Notes: generated by a model not told the origin, from the sequence alone. Shown: positions 7,929-17,278, numbered from the stretch's first letter. The stretch is 38,849 bases of DNA from an uncultured Clostridia bacterium (GCA_944382845.1 CALWNN010000007.1:1-38849), one strand, 5' to 3'. A program made the numbers and translations.

Positions 7929-9275
7929 TCAGTATTTAAGCTCTGCTCTTGAAAGATAACCGTTATCGTAATCTCCCTTGATAAAGCCTTCGCTTCTTAT
8001 AAGAGCAAGCTGGAAATCAATATTTGTCTGAACACCGTCAACGATAAACTCGGAAAGAGCCCAAGTCATTTTGGCAATAGCTTCTTCTCTTGTATGAGCG
8101 TACACGATAAGCTTTCCTATCATTGAATCGTAATAGGGAGGAATTTCGTAACCCTGATAAACCGCGGTGTCAATTCTTACTCCAAAACCACCCGGAATGT
8201 GAAGGCTTTTTATGAGTCCCGGAGAAGGTCTGAAATTAAGCTTCGGATTTTCAGCGTTGATACGACATTCGATAGCATGACCTGTAAGCTTTATATCCTC
8301 CTGCTTGTAGGAAAGTTCTTTTCCCATAGCGATAAGAAGCTGTTCCTTAACAAGATCCACCCCTGTGACAGCCTCTGTAATCGGATGCTCTACCTGAATA
8401 CGGGTGTTCATTTCCATAAAGTAATAATCCCCGTGTTTGTCAACAAGAAATTCAATAGTTCCTGCGTTTACATATCCGCAGGCTTTTGCTGCGTCAACAG
8501 CAGATTTACCCATTCTTTCTCTGAGTTCTTCCGTCATGATAGGAGAAGGAGTTTCCTCTAAAACCTTCTGGTTTCTTCTCTGCATTGAACAGTCACGCTC
8601 GCCCAAGTGGATCACATTTCCGTGTTCGTCTGCAAGTATTTGTATTTCAATATGCTTTGGATTTTCAATAAACTTTTCAATATAAATTTCATCGTTTCCA
8701 AAGCAAGCCTGAGCCTCTTGCTTAGCGGCTTCTATCTGACTTTCAAGTTCATCCTCGCTTCTTACTATTCTTATTCCTCTTCCGCCGCCGCCTGCCGAAG
8801 CCTTTACCATAACGGGATAGCCTATTTTCCCTGCAAGATCAAATGCGTAATCAATGTTTTTTACAGCGCCGTCAGAGCCCATGATAACAGGGACTCCCGC
8901 CTCTTTCATGGTCTCCTTCGCCTGCGCCTTATCGCCTAACATCTCAATGCTTTCAGGCTTGGGTCCTATGAACTTTATCCCGCATTTTCCGCACATTCTG
9001 GCAAAATCAGCGTTTTCGGAAAGAAAACCGAATCCGGGATGTATAGCGTCAGCCTGTGTTACCTCGCAGGCCGCAATTATAGCTTTCATGTTAAGATAAC
9101 TGTCCTTACTGGGAGCAGGTCCGATGCACACTGCCTCGTCAGCTATTTTTGCATGAAGAGCGTTTTTGTCTGCTGTTGAGTAAACCGCAACTGTATGAAG
9201 TCCAAGCTCACGGCAGGCACGGATTATCCTTACCGCTATTTCTCCTCGGTTTGCAATAAGTACCTTTTTAAACAT
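7929..9275 (-). CDS. accC: Acetyl-CoA carboxylase biotin carboxylase subunit
   Basis: 448-residue ATP-grasp enzyme that carboxylates biotin on AccB using bicarbonate and ATP. The N-terminal [12 protein letters not shown], the ATP-binding glycine loop [10 protein letters not shown], and the catalytic/metal region [11 protein letters not shown] are all intact and the length is normal. ATG 9275 follows AAGGAGCGG. Lies 65 bases after fabZ. Confidence 0.97.
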   Translation of the reverse strand: MFKKVLIANRGEIAVRIIRACRELGLHTVAVYSTADKNALHAKIADEAVCIGPAPSKDSYLNMKAIIAACEVTQADAIHPGFGFLSENADFARMCGKCGIKFIGPKPESIEMLGDKAQAKETMKEAGVPVIMGSDGAVKNIDYAFDLAGKIGYPVMVKASAGGGGRGIRIVRSEDELESQIEAAKQEAQACFGNDEIYIEKFIENPKHIEIQILADEHGNVIHLGERDCSMQRRNQKVLEETPSPIMTEELRERMGKSAVDAAKACGYVNAGTIEFLVDKHGDYYFMEMNTRIQVEHPITEAVTGVDLVKEQLLIAMGKELSYKQEDIKLTGHAIECRINAENPKLNFRPSPGLIKSLHIPGGFGVRIDTAVYQGYEIPPYYDSMIGKLIVYAHTREEAIAKMTWALSEFIVDGVQTNIDFQLALIRSEGFIKGDYDNGYLSRAELKY

Positions 9276-9340
9276 ATTTATTCCGCTCCTTTTTTATGTT
9301 ATTATGTCAACTGAAAAGGAGCCGCTCCTTTCACACCTCT

Positions 9341-9772
9341 TTACTTAATAGCAAAGGTTATTTCGCATGAAACAGCCTTTTCTCCGTCAACAGTCGCTAT
9401 TGCAGTTCCAACTCCTATAGGACCTCTTATTTTTGTTATGCTCACTTCAAGTCTCAAGGTGTCTCCGGGAACAACCTGACGTCTGAACTTTGCATTATTG
9501 ATTCCGCCGAAAAGTCCGATTTTTCCTTTGTTTTCAGGAATTGAAAGAAGCGCTACAGCTCCCGCCTGCGCAAGCATTTCAACCATTAAAACCCCCGGAG
9601 TTACAGGATAGTCCGGAAAATGCCCCTTAAACCAGAAGTCATCAGCCTTGATATATTTTGTAGCAACAACGTGCTTGCCGACTTCCATTTCATTTATTTC
9701 GTCAATAAGCAGAAAAGGGTCTCTGTGAGGAATTATTTCCTTTATCTGCTCCTTATCCAAAAGAACCGCCAT
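9341..9772 (-). CDS. fabZ: 3-hydroxyacyl-ACP dehydratase FabZ
   Basis: 143-residue hot-dog-fold dehydratase of the elongation cycle, removing water from beta-hydroxyacyl-ACP. The catalytic His is in [16 protein letters not shown] and the catalytic Glu in the helix that follows (VEMLAQ). Standard length. ATG 9772 with GGGAGGAAAA upstream. It sits 15 bases after accB in the usual Firmicute order accB-fabZ-accC. Confidence 0.96.
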   Translation of the reverse strand: MAVLLDKEQIKEIIPHRDPFLLIDEINEMEVGKHVVATKYIKADDFWFKGHFPDYPVTPGVLMVEMLAQAGAVALLSIPENKGKIGLFGGINNAKFRRQVVPGDTLRLEVSITKIRGPIGVGTAIATVDGEKAVSCEITFAIK

Positions 9773-9787
9773 AATTTTCCTCCCTTA

Positions 9788-10258
9788 TCAACCGATTATC
9801 ATTACCGGCTGGTCATATTCAAGAGCGTCGCCGTTATTAACAAGAATTTTCTTGACTGTTCCGGTAAATTCACTCTGAACCTCGCTCATAACCTTCATTG
9901 ATTCGATGATGAAGATGACGTCTCCCTGAGAAACACTGTCTCCTACTTTAACAAAAGGCTTTGCGTCAGGCGATGGAGCGGCATAGAAAGTTCCCACAAT
10001 CGGGCTTTTTACTACATTCCCATCTATTTTCTCTTCTGCTTGCGGCTTTGTTTGCTGAACAGCGGTCTGAGACGGCATTGCTTCCACAGGAGGCATTGGA
10101 GCAGGCATTCCCATTACAGGGGCTGGCTCCTCCTTTGCCTTGATTGAAATTTTCATATCTCCGTCCTCGACAGTGATTTCGCCGAGATTTTTTTCGCTTA
10201 CAAGGCATGCAAGCTTTTCAATATTTTTAAATGTAAAATCAAAATCAAGCTTAGACAT
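9788..10258 (-). CDS. accB: Biotin carboxyl carrier protein
   Basis: 156-residue carrier of acetyl-CoA carboxylase. An N-terminal domain is followed by a flexible Pro/Ala/Met/Gln linker (about 45-80) and a biotinyl domain. The biotin-accepting lysine is Lys122 in ESMKV, a variant of the common EAMKM. ATG 10258 is preceded by GGAGATATT. Twelve bases after fabF. Confidence 0.95.
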   Translation of the reverse strand: MSKLDFDFTFKNIEKLACLVSEKNLGEITVEDGDMKISIKAKEEPAPVMGMPAPMPPVEAMPSQTAVQQTKPQAEEKIDGNVVKSPIVGTFYAAPSPDAKPFVKVGDSVSQGDVIFIIESMKVMSEVQSEFTGTVKKILVNNGDALEYDQPVMIIG

Positions 10259-10270
10259 TATAATATCTCC

Positions 10271-11509
10271 TTAATCCTTATATTTCTTAAAGCAGAGCGT
10301 TGCGTTGTGTCCTCCGAATCCGAGAGAATTTGAAAGTGCAACGTCAACGGTAGTATTTCTGTTTGCCTCCGTAACATAATCAAGGTCGCACTCAGGGTCG
10401 GGTGTTTCATAGCCCATAGTCCTGTGGATAAAGTCCTCTTTACAGGAAAGAGCAGTAACTATTGCTTCAACAGCCCCTGCCGCGCCTAAAAGGTGTCCTA
10501 TCATTGACTTTGTTGAATTTACAGGCACTTTATGAGCGACTTCCTCTCCAAGAGCGACTTTGATGGCTCTTGTTTCAAACTTGTCATTAAGACCTGTGGA
10601 GGTTCCGTGGGAGTTGATATAATTTACCTCTTCAGGCTTTACGCCTGCTTCCCCGATAGCAAGCTCGATAGCCTTTGCAGAGCCGGCTCCCTCAGGGTCG
10701 GGGCTTGTCATGTGGTAAGCGTCACCTGTTGCGCCGTAACCGCAAATCTCCGCATATATTTTAGCTCCTCTTGCCTTTGCGTGTTCAAGTTCTTCAAGAA
10801 TAAGTATTCCTGCTCCCTCGCCTAAAACAAATCCCTGTCTTTCAGCGTCGAAAGGAGTTGAACACTTATCAAGCCTGTCGGATTTTGAAAGAGCCTTCAT
10901 GTTATTGAAGCCGCCAAGAGTAAATTTTGTGATAACAGCTTCGCTTCCGCCACAGATACAAGCGTCAAGGTATCCGTCCTTTATTTTTCTGAAAGCCTCT
11001 CCGATAGCATGAGAGCCTGAAGCACACGCGGTAACTACAGGGAAGTTTGCTCCCTTAAATCCTGTTCTTATGGAGATCATGCCCCCTGCCATATTTGCAA
11101 TCATCATAGGAATAAAGAAAACCGAAATCCTGTCGGGACCTTTTTCAAGGAACTTGGTATGCTCAGTCTCTATCTGCTGAAGTCCTCCGATACCTGCGCC
11201 TACGATAACTCCCACTCTGAATGGATCAAGGTCTGAAAAATCAGTCTCGCTGTCCTTCAAAGCCTGATCTGCGGCATAAACAGCAAACTGGGTAAAGCGG
11301 TCCATTCTTCTTGCTTCCTTCTTTTCGATCACTCCCGTGTAGTCAAAATCCCTGACTGCGCCCACGATCTTGATATCAAAATCGCTTGCATCGAACTGAT
11401 CTATATATGAAAAGCCAAGCTTGTTCTCCTTGATATTTTCCCAGAATTCCGGAACATTCTTTCCAAGAGGATTTACTGTTCCCATACCTGTGATAACTAC
11501 TCTTTTCAT
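10271..11509 (-). CDS. fabF: Beta-ketoacyl-ACP synthase II
   Basis: 412-residue condensing enzyme that extends acyl-ACP with malonyl-ACP. The Cys-His-His triad is visible: Cys162 in VVTACASG, His in NSHGTST and His in GHLLGAAGA. The full thiolase fold is present and no domain is missing. ATG 11509 has AAAGGAATT upstream. Starts 24 bases after fabG ends. Confidence 0.97.
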   Translation of the reverse strand: MKRVVITGMGTVNPLGKNVPEFWENIKENKLGFSYIDQFDASDFDIKIVGAVRDFDYTGVIEKKEARRMDRFTQFAVYAADQALKDSETDFSDLDPFRVGVIVGAGIGGLQQIETEHTKFLEKGPDRISVFFIPMMIANMAGGMISIRTGFKGANFPVVTACASGSHAIGEAFRKIKDGYLDACICGGSEAVITKFTLGGFNNMKALSKSDRLDKCSTPFDAERQGFVLGEGAGILILEELEHAKARGAKIYAEICGYGATGDAYHMTSPDPEGAGSAKAIELAIGEAGVKPEEVNYINSHGTSTGLNDKFETRAIKVALGEEVAHKVPVNSTKSMIGHLLGAAGAVEAIVTALSCKEDFIHRTMGYETPDPECDLDYVTEANRNTTVDVALSNSLGFGGHNATLCFKKYKD

Positions 11510-11533
11510 GTGAATAATTCCTTTCCTTTATTT

Positions 11534-12268
11534 TTACATTGAAAGTCCGCCGGAAATTTCAATTACCTGACCTGTTACATAGCTTGCGTCCTCCGACGCA
11601 AGGAAGGATACTACTCCTGCTATCTCGTCAACAGTGCCGTAACGCTTCATTGCAATGAGATTAAGCATTGCCTCTCTCTGGGCGTCTGTAAGCTTGTCGG
11701 TCATAGGAGTTTTGATAAATCCCGGCGCAACTGCGTTACAGGTGATTCCTCTTGACCCAAGCTCCTTTGCAACAGTCTTGGTCATTCCGATGATAGCCGC
11801 CTTTGACGCACTGTAGTTCATCTGACCGGGATTTCCGTAAAGACCCGCTACAGAAGAAAGGTTGATAATCCTTCCCGAACGCTGCCTCATCATTACAGCT
11901 CCCGCAAACTTTGTCATGTTGAAAACGCTTTTCTGGTTTACGGCAATTACCGTGTCGTACTGCTCCTCGCTCATTCTTGCAAGAAGTCCGTCCCGGGTTA
12001 TACCTGCGTTATTTACAAGAACATCGATAGTTTTGAAACGTTCCTTTATCTCAGAAACAGTTTCCTTAACGCTGTCGTGATTTGAAACGTCGCAGATAAA
12101 CACCTCGCACTGAACTCCGAGAGCTCTTATCTGTTCAACAATATCGTTTCCCTCAAACATTGCCTCGCTTACATCGTTCAAGGCAATATCAAAGCCGTCC
12201 TTAGCAAGTCTTAAAGCGATGGCTGCGCCTATTCCTCTTGCAGAACCTGTAATAATAGCTGTTGCCAA
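11534..12268 (-). CDS. fabG: 3-oxoacyl-ACP reductase FabG
   Basis: 244-residue short-chain dehydrogenase that reduces beta-ketoacyl-ACP with NADPH. The Rossmann loop TGSARGIG is at the start, and the catalytic residues are in INLSSVAG and YSASKAA, with the C-terminal GGLSM of FabG. Start choice: an ATG at 12277 abuts the Shine-Dalgarno AAAGGA with no spacer, while TTG 12268 lies nine bases after it and gives exactly the E. coli length and an N-terminus of the usual form, so TTG is preferred. The copy 2 repeat lies immediately upstream. Confidence 0.93.
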   Translation of the reverse strand: MATAIITGSARGIGAAIALRLAKDGFDIALNDVSEAMFEGNDIVEQIRALGVQCEVFICDVSNHDSVKETVSEIKERFKTIDVLVNNAGITRDGLLARMSEEQYDTVIAVNQKSVFNMTKFAGAVMMRQRSGRIINLSSVAGLYGNPGQMNYSASKAAIIGMTKTVAKELGSRGITCNAVAPGFIKTPMTDKLTDAQREAMLNLIAMKRYGTVDEIAGVVSFLASEDASYVTGQVIEISGGLSM

Positions 12269-12302
12269 AAATATCATTCCTTTCGCATTTAACTTGAATA
12301 AA

Positions 12303-12498
12303 TTTAAATCGGAGCAAAGCCGATTAAGCTTGTTTAAAATTGGCTGCAATGATTGCAACTCGTCGCAGTTTGTCCCTCAGGGATTTCAGTATGGAATTCC
12401 TAATAACCCCCACTGAAACTCCAACAGAAGGCTAACCCGTCTTATATGAGGCATACCCGCCGAATACTCAGCAGGGGGGACATCGGCGACTTGGTTAT
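12303..12498 (-). repeat. Dispersed hairpin repeat, copy 2
   Basis: Occupies most of the 243-base gap between the SGNH gene and fabG, in minus orientation. Both family ends are present: TTTAAATCGGAGCAAAGC at 12303-12320 and the ATAACCAAGTCGCCGATGT end at 12480-12498. The segment CGGAGCAAAGCCGATTAAGC is shared with copy 5 but not with copies 1 and 3. The central TTTCAGTGGGGG hairpin is degenerate here (one arm remains as CCCCCACTGAAA). Confidence 0.85.
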
Positions 12499-12511
12499 AT
12501 CTTACAGGAAT

Positions 12512-13381
12512 TTATTCCGTAATAAAGTCCTTTACCTTTTCATACCAGAATTCTCCCAGCTTCTTATATCCTTCTTCACTGGGGTGAACGCCATCGTAAA
12601 GATCTTCTTTTGTAAGGACGCTGTTTACATCGGCAAGTTCTATATTCTTTCCTTGCGCCTGCTTCTTTTCCACTATTTCCTTTACCTTGGCATTGTAGTC
12701 GTCAACGTATTTGTCCATATCCTCTACAGTAAAATATTCTGCCGGGATATATGTATTATCCGTTGCGTCCATGTATGGAATTGTCGCCAGAAACAGCATT
12801 CCGTCCTCCGGGATATTCTCAAGGAATATATCCACAAGATTTTCAAGTCTTGTTCCTGCCTCGTCAAGCTTATAGAGACTTAAAATATCGTTTGTTCCTA
12901 TCTGTAGAAGAACAACGTCCGGCTCATACTCCGGCACAAGCTTTTTAATAAATCTTGTTATACCGCTTCTTGCGCCCGTTACAGATTCGCTTGCCGGTAT
13001 CTGGTCTATTGCAAACGCAGTATATCCGCAATGATCGCCGTCATAACAATTGCCGCTTTGCTTGTTTCCGACAAAATCTACATACTGAGAATATCCGTTT
13101 TCTTCAAGCAGATCGCAGAGAGTTACCCTGTATCCTCCTTCAAGCCAGAATCCGTCTGTGATGGAATCTCCCGCCGCCATAAGCTTAATGCTTTTTGGCT
13201 CTTTTATCTCATCAGCTTCAGGGCTTTGCGAAGAATTATCCCGCGCCGAAGTTGTCATGTTATTCGTCCCTTCCGTATTGTTTTGCGAACTGCCTGAGCC
13301 GCTTGATTCAGAACTGCCCCCACAGCCGCTTAAAAACGTCATAGCCGCCGCAGCAGCCGCAAGAATCTTTTTCAATTTCAT
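12512..13381 (-). CDS. SGNH/GDSL-type esterase lipoprotein
   Basis: 289-residue lipoprotein: signal peptide with lipobox LSGC (Cys20), a Ser/Gly/Asn/Thr linker to about residue 60, then an SGNH hydrolase domain. Nucleophile Ser73 lies in GDSITDG, the Gly/Asn block is QIGTND, and the Asp-His pair is in DGVHPSEEGY near the C-terminus. The layout resembles carbohydrate esterase family 3 acetyl-xylan esterases, so deacetylation of hemicellulose or of a cell-surface glycan is plausible; substrate is inferred. ATG 13381 follows AAGGAAGGG. It lies 20 bases after the phospholipase-like gene, inside the fatty acid cluster. Confidence 0.82.
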   Translation of the reverse strand: MKLKKILAAAAAAMTFLSGCGGSSESSGSGSSQNNTEGTNNMTTSARDNSSQSPEADEIKEPKSIKLMAAGDSITDGFWLEGGYRVTLCDLLEENGYSQYVDFVGNKQSGNCYDGDHCGYTAFAIDQIPASESVTGARSGITRFIKKLVPEYEPDVVLLQIGTNDILSLYKLDEAGTRLENLVDIFLENIPEDGMLFLATIPYMDATDNTYIPAEYFTVEDMDKYVDDYNAKVKEIVEKKQAQGKNIELADVNSVLTKEDLYDGVHPSEEGYKKLGEFWYEKVKDFITE

Positions 13382-13401
13382 TTTTGTTCCCTTCCTTTTC
13401 T

Positions 13402-14085
13402 TCAGTAAAGCCCCTTATCGGAAAGCCACTTATAAACCTCCTCCGAAGAGTTGTCAATAAATTCACAGACCTCTTCATAAGTGAGATACACCGGACTTTT
13501 AAATCGGTTTTCCCCTTCAAAATAGTTTTCTGCTATCCATTTCATAGTAAGGTTTATCTCATTGACACGTACAAAGCCGTCAACTTCAAAATGTTCGGGC
13601 TTTTCAAGAAAAAGCACCGGGTCGGTTTTGAAGGGGTATTTTTTTGCTATAATATAATCTGTACCGTTCATATCCCTTGTTATTTTGTAGAAAAACTCAA
13701 TATCATCCTGATAAACCCCGATTTTTTCCATTTTCCCGACGTATTCCTGCCGTACGGTTCTGATGAAAAGTTCATCGGTAACAAGGTGTGCCGCATATCC
13801 GCACATAAAGTCATAGTCAGCTCTTGTTTTGACGCAAAAGCTTTTTACAAAATCCTCAAGGCGGTCATGAAAAAGTTTAAGATTATCCTTCTGCAAAAAA
13901 GTGCTGTCAACTATCCCCTGACGCAAGTGTGATATCTTTTTCATTTCCCTTTTGTAATTTTCACGGGAATGTACAGCGTCGGGAGCGATATTTCCAACAA
14001 CAAAAGCCTCAGGATCCTTGATTTTTTCTCCTGCTTTTTCCAGAATCAACTCCCCCACGGCAATATGCGAGACTATTCCGCTCAC
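13402..14085 (-). CDS. Zinc-dependent phospholipase C-like protein
   Basis: 227-residue protein resembling the zinc-dependent phospholipase C fold (S1/P1 nuclease-like, PF00882 type). Likely metal ligands are in SH near the start, GNIAPDAVH, the HLRQ region, FHDRLEDF and GYAAHLVTDE. No signal peptide is seen, so it should act in the cytosol or at the inner membrane face. The start is GTG 14085, nine bases after GGGAGG. It lies 42 bases after fabK and 20 bases before the SGNH gene, so it is probably transcribed with the fatty acid genes; a link to membrane lipid turnover is inferred only from that context. Confidence 0.7.
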   Translation of the reverse strand: MSGIVSHIAVGELILEKAGEKIKDPEAFVVGNIAPDAVHSRENYKREMKKISHLRQGIVDSTFLQKDNLKLFHDRLEDFVKSFCVKTRADYDFMCGYAAHLVTDELFIRTVRQEYVGKMEKIGVYQDDIEFFYKITRDMNGTDYIIAKKYPFKTDPVLFLEKPEHFEVDGFVRVNEINLTMKWIAENYFEGENRFKSPVYLTYEEVCEFIDNSSEEVYKWLSDKGLY

Positions 14086-14127
14086 AGCTGCTCACCTCCC
14101 TTGTGAAAATAAATCTTGACGGGAATT

Positions 14128-15066
14128 TTATTTTGAAAGAAGCTCCTCTGCCTGGCTGAACATCTCTTCGATGATATCCTTGGCAGGCTCTATCTTTGTT
14201 ACAAGTCCTGCGATTGCGCCGCAAAGGAAGGAACCCTCTTCAAGATTTCCGTCCTTAACAGCTTTTCTGAGAGAACCGAGAGTTATCTCTTCAAACTCTT
14301 CCGGAGTAATTGTTCCATTCATTTCACCGCTTGCAAGCTTCTTTGAGAATTTTGTCTTTACGTTTCTGCAAGGATGACCTGTTGTTCTTCCTGTCACAAT
14401 GCTGTCGGTATCCTTAGCGTCTATTACAAGCTGCTTGTAGGTGGGGTGTATCTGACATTCTTCAGCGGCAAGAAATCTTGTTCCTACCTGTACGCCCTGA
14501 GCCCCGAGCATAAATGAAGCCGCTATTCCTCTTCCGTCTGCGATTCCTCCCGCTGCGATAACAGGGATATTCACTCCGTCAACTACCTGAGGAACAAGGC
14601 ACATAGTCGTGTTTTCGCCTATATGACCGCCGGACTCTGTTCCTTCCGCAACAACAGCGTCAGCTCCCAGCTTTTCCATTCTTCTTGCAAGAGCCACCGA
14701 CGGGATAACAGGGATAACTTTTATCCCCGCCTCTTTCCACTTGGCCATATATTTGCCGGGGTTTCCCGCGCCTGTTGTAACCACCGGCACCTGCTCGTCG
14801 ATAACAAGCTGAGCAAGTTCTTCGGCATTAGGGCTCATAAGCATAATATTAACTCCAAAAGGCTTGCCGTTTACATTTGCCTTTGTTTTTCTTATTTCTT
14901 CCCTTAAATAATCAATAGGAGCAGAACCTCCTGCAATGATTCCAAGACCGCCTGCGTTTGTTACTGCGGACGCCAGGGTAGACTCGGCTATCCATGCCAT
15001 TCCGCCCTGTAAAATTGGGTACTTGATACCAAGAAGTTCAGTTATTTCAGTCTTTTTAGTAGTCAT
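14128..15066 (-). CDS. fabK: Enoyl-ACP reductase II (FMN-dependent)
   Basis: 312-residue TIM-barrel flavoprotein that carries out the last reduction of each elongation cycle. It has the FabK/nitronate monooxygenase fold: PILQGGMAWI at the start, the FMN-phosphate segments IAAGGIADGRG and LGAQGVQVGTRF, and the catalytic region ESGGHIGE. No fabI is present in the window, and the position directly after fabH supports FabK over nitronate monooxygenase. ATG 15066 follows AAGGAG. Confidence 0.93.
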   Translation of the reverse strand: MTTKKTEITELLGIKYPILQGGMAWIAESTLASAVTNAGGLGIIAGGSAPIDYLREEIRKTKANVNGKPFGVNIMLMSPNAEELAQLVIDEQVPVVTTGAGNPGKYMAKWKEAGIKVIPVIPSVALARRMEKLGADAVVAEGTESGGHIGENTTMCLVPQVVDGVNIPVIAAGGIADGRGIAASFMLGAQGVQVGTRFLAAEECQIHPTYKQLVIDAKDTDSIVTGRTTGHPCRNVKTKFSKKLASGEMNGTITPEEFEEITLGSLRKAVKDGNLEEGSFLCGAIAGLVTKIEPAKDIIEEMFSQAEELLSK

Positions 15067-15111
15067 GATATACTCTCCTTAAAATTTGGTTTTCCTGTTT
15101 ATTTATGTTTT

Positions 15112-16107
15112 TCAGTACTCAAAAATAACTCCCGCATAGGTAAGTCCCGCACCGAATCCCACAAAGCACACCTTGTCTCCGCTCTTTACTTTCCCCTTTT
15201 CGATCGCCTCGCAGAATGCAATAGGGATAGACGCGCTTGATGTGTTTCCGTACTCAGAAAGGTTAAGGAAAAACTTATCCATAGGAAGCTTTAAATTCTT
15301 TGCCGCAGTTTCAATAATGCGGAAGTTTGCCTGATGAGGAACGATAACGTCAATGTCACCCGGCTCGATTCCTGCTTTCTGACAACACTCTTTTGTTACC
15401 ATAGGAAGGACTCTTGTTGCAAACCTGTATACTTCTTTGCCGTCCTGATAAAGGTAAGGTCCGTTTCCCTCAGGCATTTTTTCATCTATTACAGTTTCTT
15501 CTCTGCCAAGAGGATTTTTTCCCAACACATTTCTTGCCATCAGAAACTGTGCGCCGTTTCCGTCAGCGCCAAGATAGCTTGAATAAAGTGTATCCTCTTT
15601 CCTTTCAACAACAACTGCGGCAGCTCCGTCCCCAAAAAGAATACAGGTAGACCTGTCCTTGTAGTCAGTGATCTTGGAAAGCTCCTCGGCGGAAACCACA
15701 AGAACGTATTTTAAACTGTCATCAGTCTGAAGATATCTTTTTGCCATGTCAAATCCATAGACAAATCCCGAACAAGCACAGTTTACATCAATAGTCATTG
15801 AGCCTGTCGCTCCTATCTCTCTCTGCACCATGCAAGCCACAGACGGCGTGTAATAATCGGGTGTGATAGAAGTAGCTATAATAAGCCCTATATCCTCTCC
15901 TTTAAGTCCCGCTCTTTCAAGAGCCTGCTTTGACGCCTCCGCCGCAAGGTGAAAGGTAGGCTCTCCGGCCGCTATTCGTCTTGAACTTATTCCTGTTCTT
16001 GAGACAATCCACTCGTCGTTTGTATCAACGATCTTCGCAAGGTCGTCGTTTGTAAGCCTGCCTTCAGGAACGCATTTTCCCACTCCGAGAATTTTAACTC
16101 CGGTCAC
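15112..16107 (-). CDS. fabH: Beta-ketoacyl-ACP synthase III
   Basis: 331-residue initiating condensing enzyme, joining acetyl-CoA (or branched primers) with malonyl-ACP. The Cys112 nucleophile in NCACSGF, His in VPHQAN and Asn in GNTSSASIP complete the triad. It is the first gene of the minus-strand cluster. The start is GTG 16107, eight bases after GGAGG. Its near-consensus promoter faces the fabD promoter across a 244-base divergent region, where shared control is likely. Confidence 0.96.
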   Translation of the reverse strand: MTGVKILGVGKCVPEGRLTNDDLAKIVDTNDEWIVSRTGISSRRIAAGEPTFHLAAEASKQALERAGLKGEDIGLIIATSITPDYYTPSVACMVQREIGATGSMTIDVNCACSGFVYGFDMAKRYLQTDDSLKYVLVVSAEELSKITDYKDRSTCILFGDGAAAVVVERKEDTLYSSYLGADGNGAQFLMARNVLGKNPLGREETVIDEKMPEGNGPYLYQDGKEVYRFATRVLPMVTKECCQKAGIEPGDIDVIVPHQANFRIIETAAKNLKLPMDKFFLNLSEYGNTSSASIPIAFCEAIEKGKVKSGDKVCFVGFGAGLTYAGVIFEY

Positions 16108-16153
16108 TTATAATTCCTCCTGTTCCGTTTTTACAGTATGGGTATTCTATCAT

Positions 16154-16182
16154 ATTATACCTCATTATGCCCGAAAGGTCAA
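16154..16182 (-). promoter_or_regulatory. Promoter of the fabH operon
   Basis: On the minus strand: TTGACC (16182-16177), 17-base spacer, TATAAT (16159-16154), about 47 bases before the fabH GTG. Confidence 0.85.
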
Positions 16183-16200
16183 CAAAAATTTGTGAATAAA

Positions 16201-16215
16201 ATTGGATTATCAAAT
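16201..16215. promoter_or_regulatory. Palindromic operator candidate between fabH and fabD
   Basis: ATTGGATTATCAAAT pairs at 6 of 7 positions around a central T. It sits between the two divergent -35 boxes. The TTTGA...TCAAA pattern resembles FabT-type fatty acid regulator sites of Firmicutes; no regulator gene is in the window, so identity is inferred. Confidence 0.4.
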
Positions 16216-16252
16216 TATTTGTGAGTTGTTCATAAGCTTATGCCTACGGTTC

Positions 16253-16279
16253 TTGACAAACATCTTTAATTGATATAAT
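16253..16279 (+). promoter_or_regulatory. Promoter of fabD operon
   Basis: Consensus TTGACA (16253-16258) and TATAAT (16274-16279), with a short 15-base spacer; TAATAT at 16276-16281 would give 17. A 7-bp inverted repeat TTGTATA/TATACAA (16296-16316) lies in the leader just downstream. Confidence 0.7.
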
Positions 16280-16351
16280 ATATTAATAAGTATGTTTGTA
16301 TATACGGGATATACAAGGCTTATATATCACAACAGACAAGGAGTATTCATT

Positions 16352-17278
16352 ATGGCTAAGAATATCTTTTTATTTTCGGGACAAGGCTCCCAGTATGTGG
16401 GCATGGCAAAGGAGCTTTGCGAAAATTCTGAGAGCGCCGCTAAAGTTTTTGAGACCGCTTCTGAAATATTAGGAACAGACATTGAAAAAATCTGCTTTGA
16501 AGGACCTGAGGAGGAACTTAACAAGACCATAAACTCCCAACCGGGCATTATGGCGTGCTCCCTTGCCGCCTTTGAAGCCGCAAAGGAAAAAGGAATCGAT
16601 TTTGACGGGGTTGCAGGTCATTCCCTTGGCGAATATGCCGCTATGGTCGCAGCAGGAGTTGTTACTATCGAAGACGGTTTTAAACTTATCAAAGCGAGAG
16701 CTGCGGCAATGCAGAAAGCCGCCGAAAACCCAGACGGCGCAATGTATGCGATTATCGGGCCTGACGCCTCGGAGGTAGAAAAGGTCTGCAAAGAAACGGA
16801 AGGGTATGTTGTTCCTGTAAACTATAATTCAACCGTTCAGACTGTTATTGCAGGAGAAACCGAAGCCTGTGAAAGAGCTGCGGCCGTATTTGCAGAAAAA
16901 AAGGCAAGAGCGATCAGACTCAACGTTGCTTCCGCTTTTCACAGCGAGATAATGCGCCCTGCCGCAGAAGAATTTATAGCCGCCGCAAAGGAAATAACAT
17001 TTAAGCCCGCCGAGAAGGAATTTTACTCAAACGTGCTCGGAGGAAAGCTTACCGATTTTTCCGATATGCCCGCTCTTCTTTCAAAGCATATCGTATCGCC
17101 TGTTAAATTTACGTCGGAACTTGCCGAAATGGCAAAAGCGGGTTATGAAAACTTTATTGAACTCGGACCTAACAAGGTACTTACGGGACTTGTTAAAAAG
17201 ACCCTCAGAGGAGCTAACGCTTACAATATCGAAAATATGAAAACTCTTGAAAAGACTCTGGAGGGTATCGGACTTTAA
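16352..17278 (+). CDS. fabD: Malonyl-CoA:ACP transacylase
   Basis: 308-residue acyltransferase that loads malonyl groups on ACP. Active-site Ser91 is in GHSLGEYAA, the catalytic His in SAFHSEIM, and the N-terminal FSGQGSQ is standard. ATG 16352 follows AAGGAG; the frame is open 20 codons further upstream across the leader hairpin, which is not coding. It is on the opposite strand from the rest of the fatty acid genes and leads a group with a dCMP deaminase and two shikimate genes. Confidence 0.96.
   Translation: MAKNIFLFSGQGSQYVGMAKELCENSESAAKVFETASEILGTDIEKICFEGPEEELNKTINSQPGIMACSLAAFEAAKEKGIDFDGVAGHSLGEYAAMVAAGVVTIEDGFKLIKARAAAMQKAAENPDGAMYAIIGPDASEVEKVCKETEGYVVPVNYNSTVQTVIAGETEACERAAAVFAEKKARAIRLNVASAFHSEIMRPAAEEFIAAAKEITFKPAEKEFYSNVLGGKLTDFSDMPALLSKHIVSPVKFTSELAEMAKAGYENFIELGPNKVLTGLVKKTLRGANAYNIENMKTLEKTLEGIGL

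Noticed and set aside
12269-12358. Longer N-terminus of FabG
   Set aside because: It would read through repeat copy 2; the nucleotide-binding loop position and the binding site fit TTG 12268.
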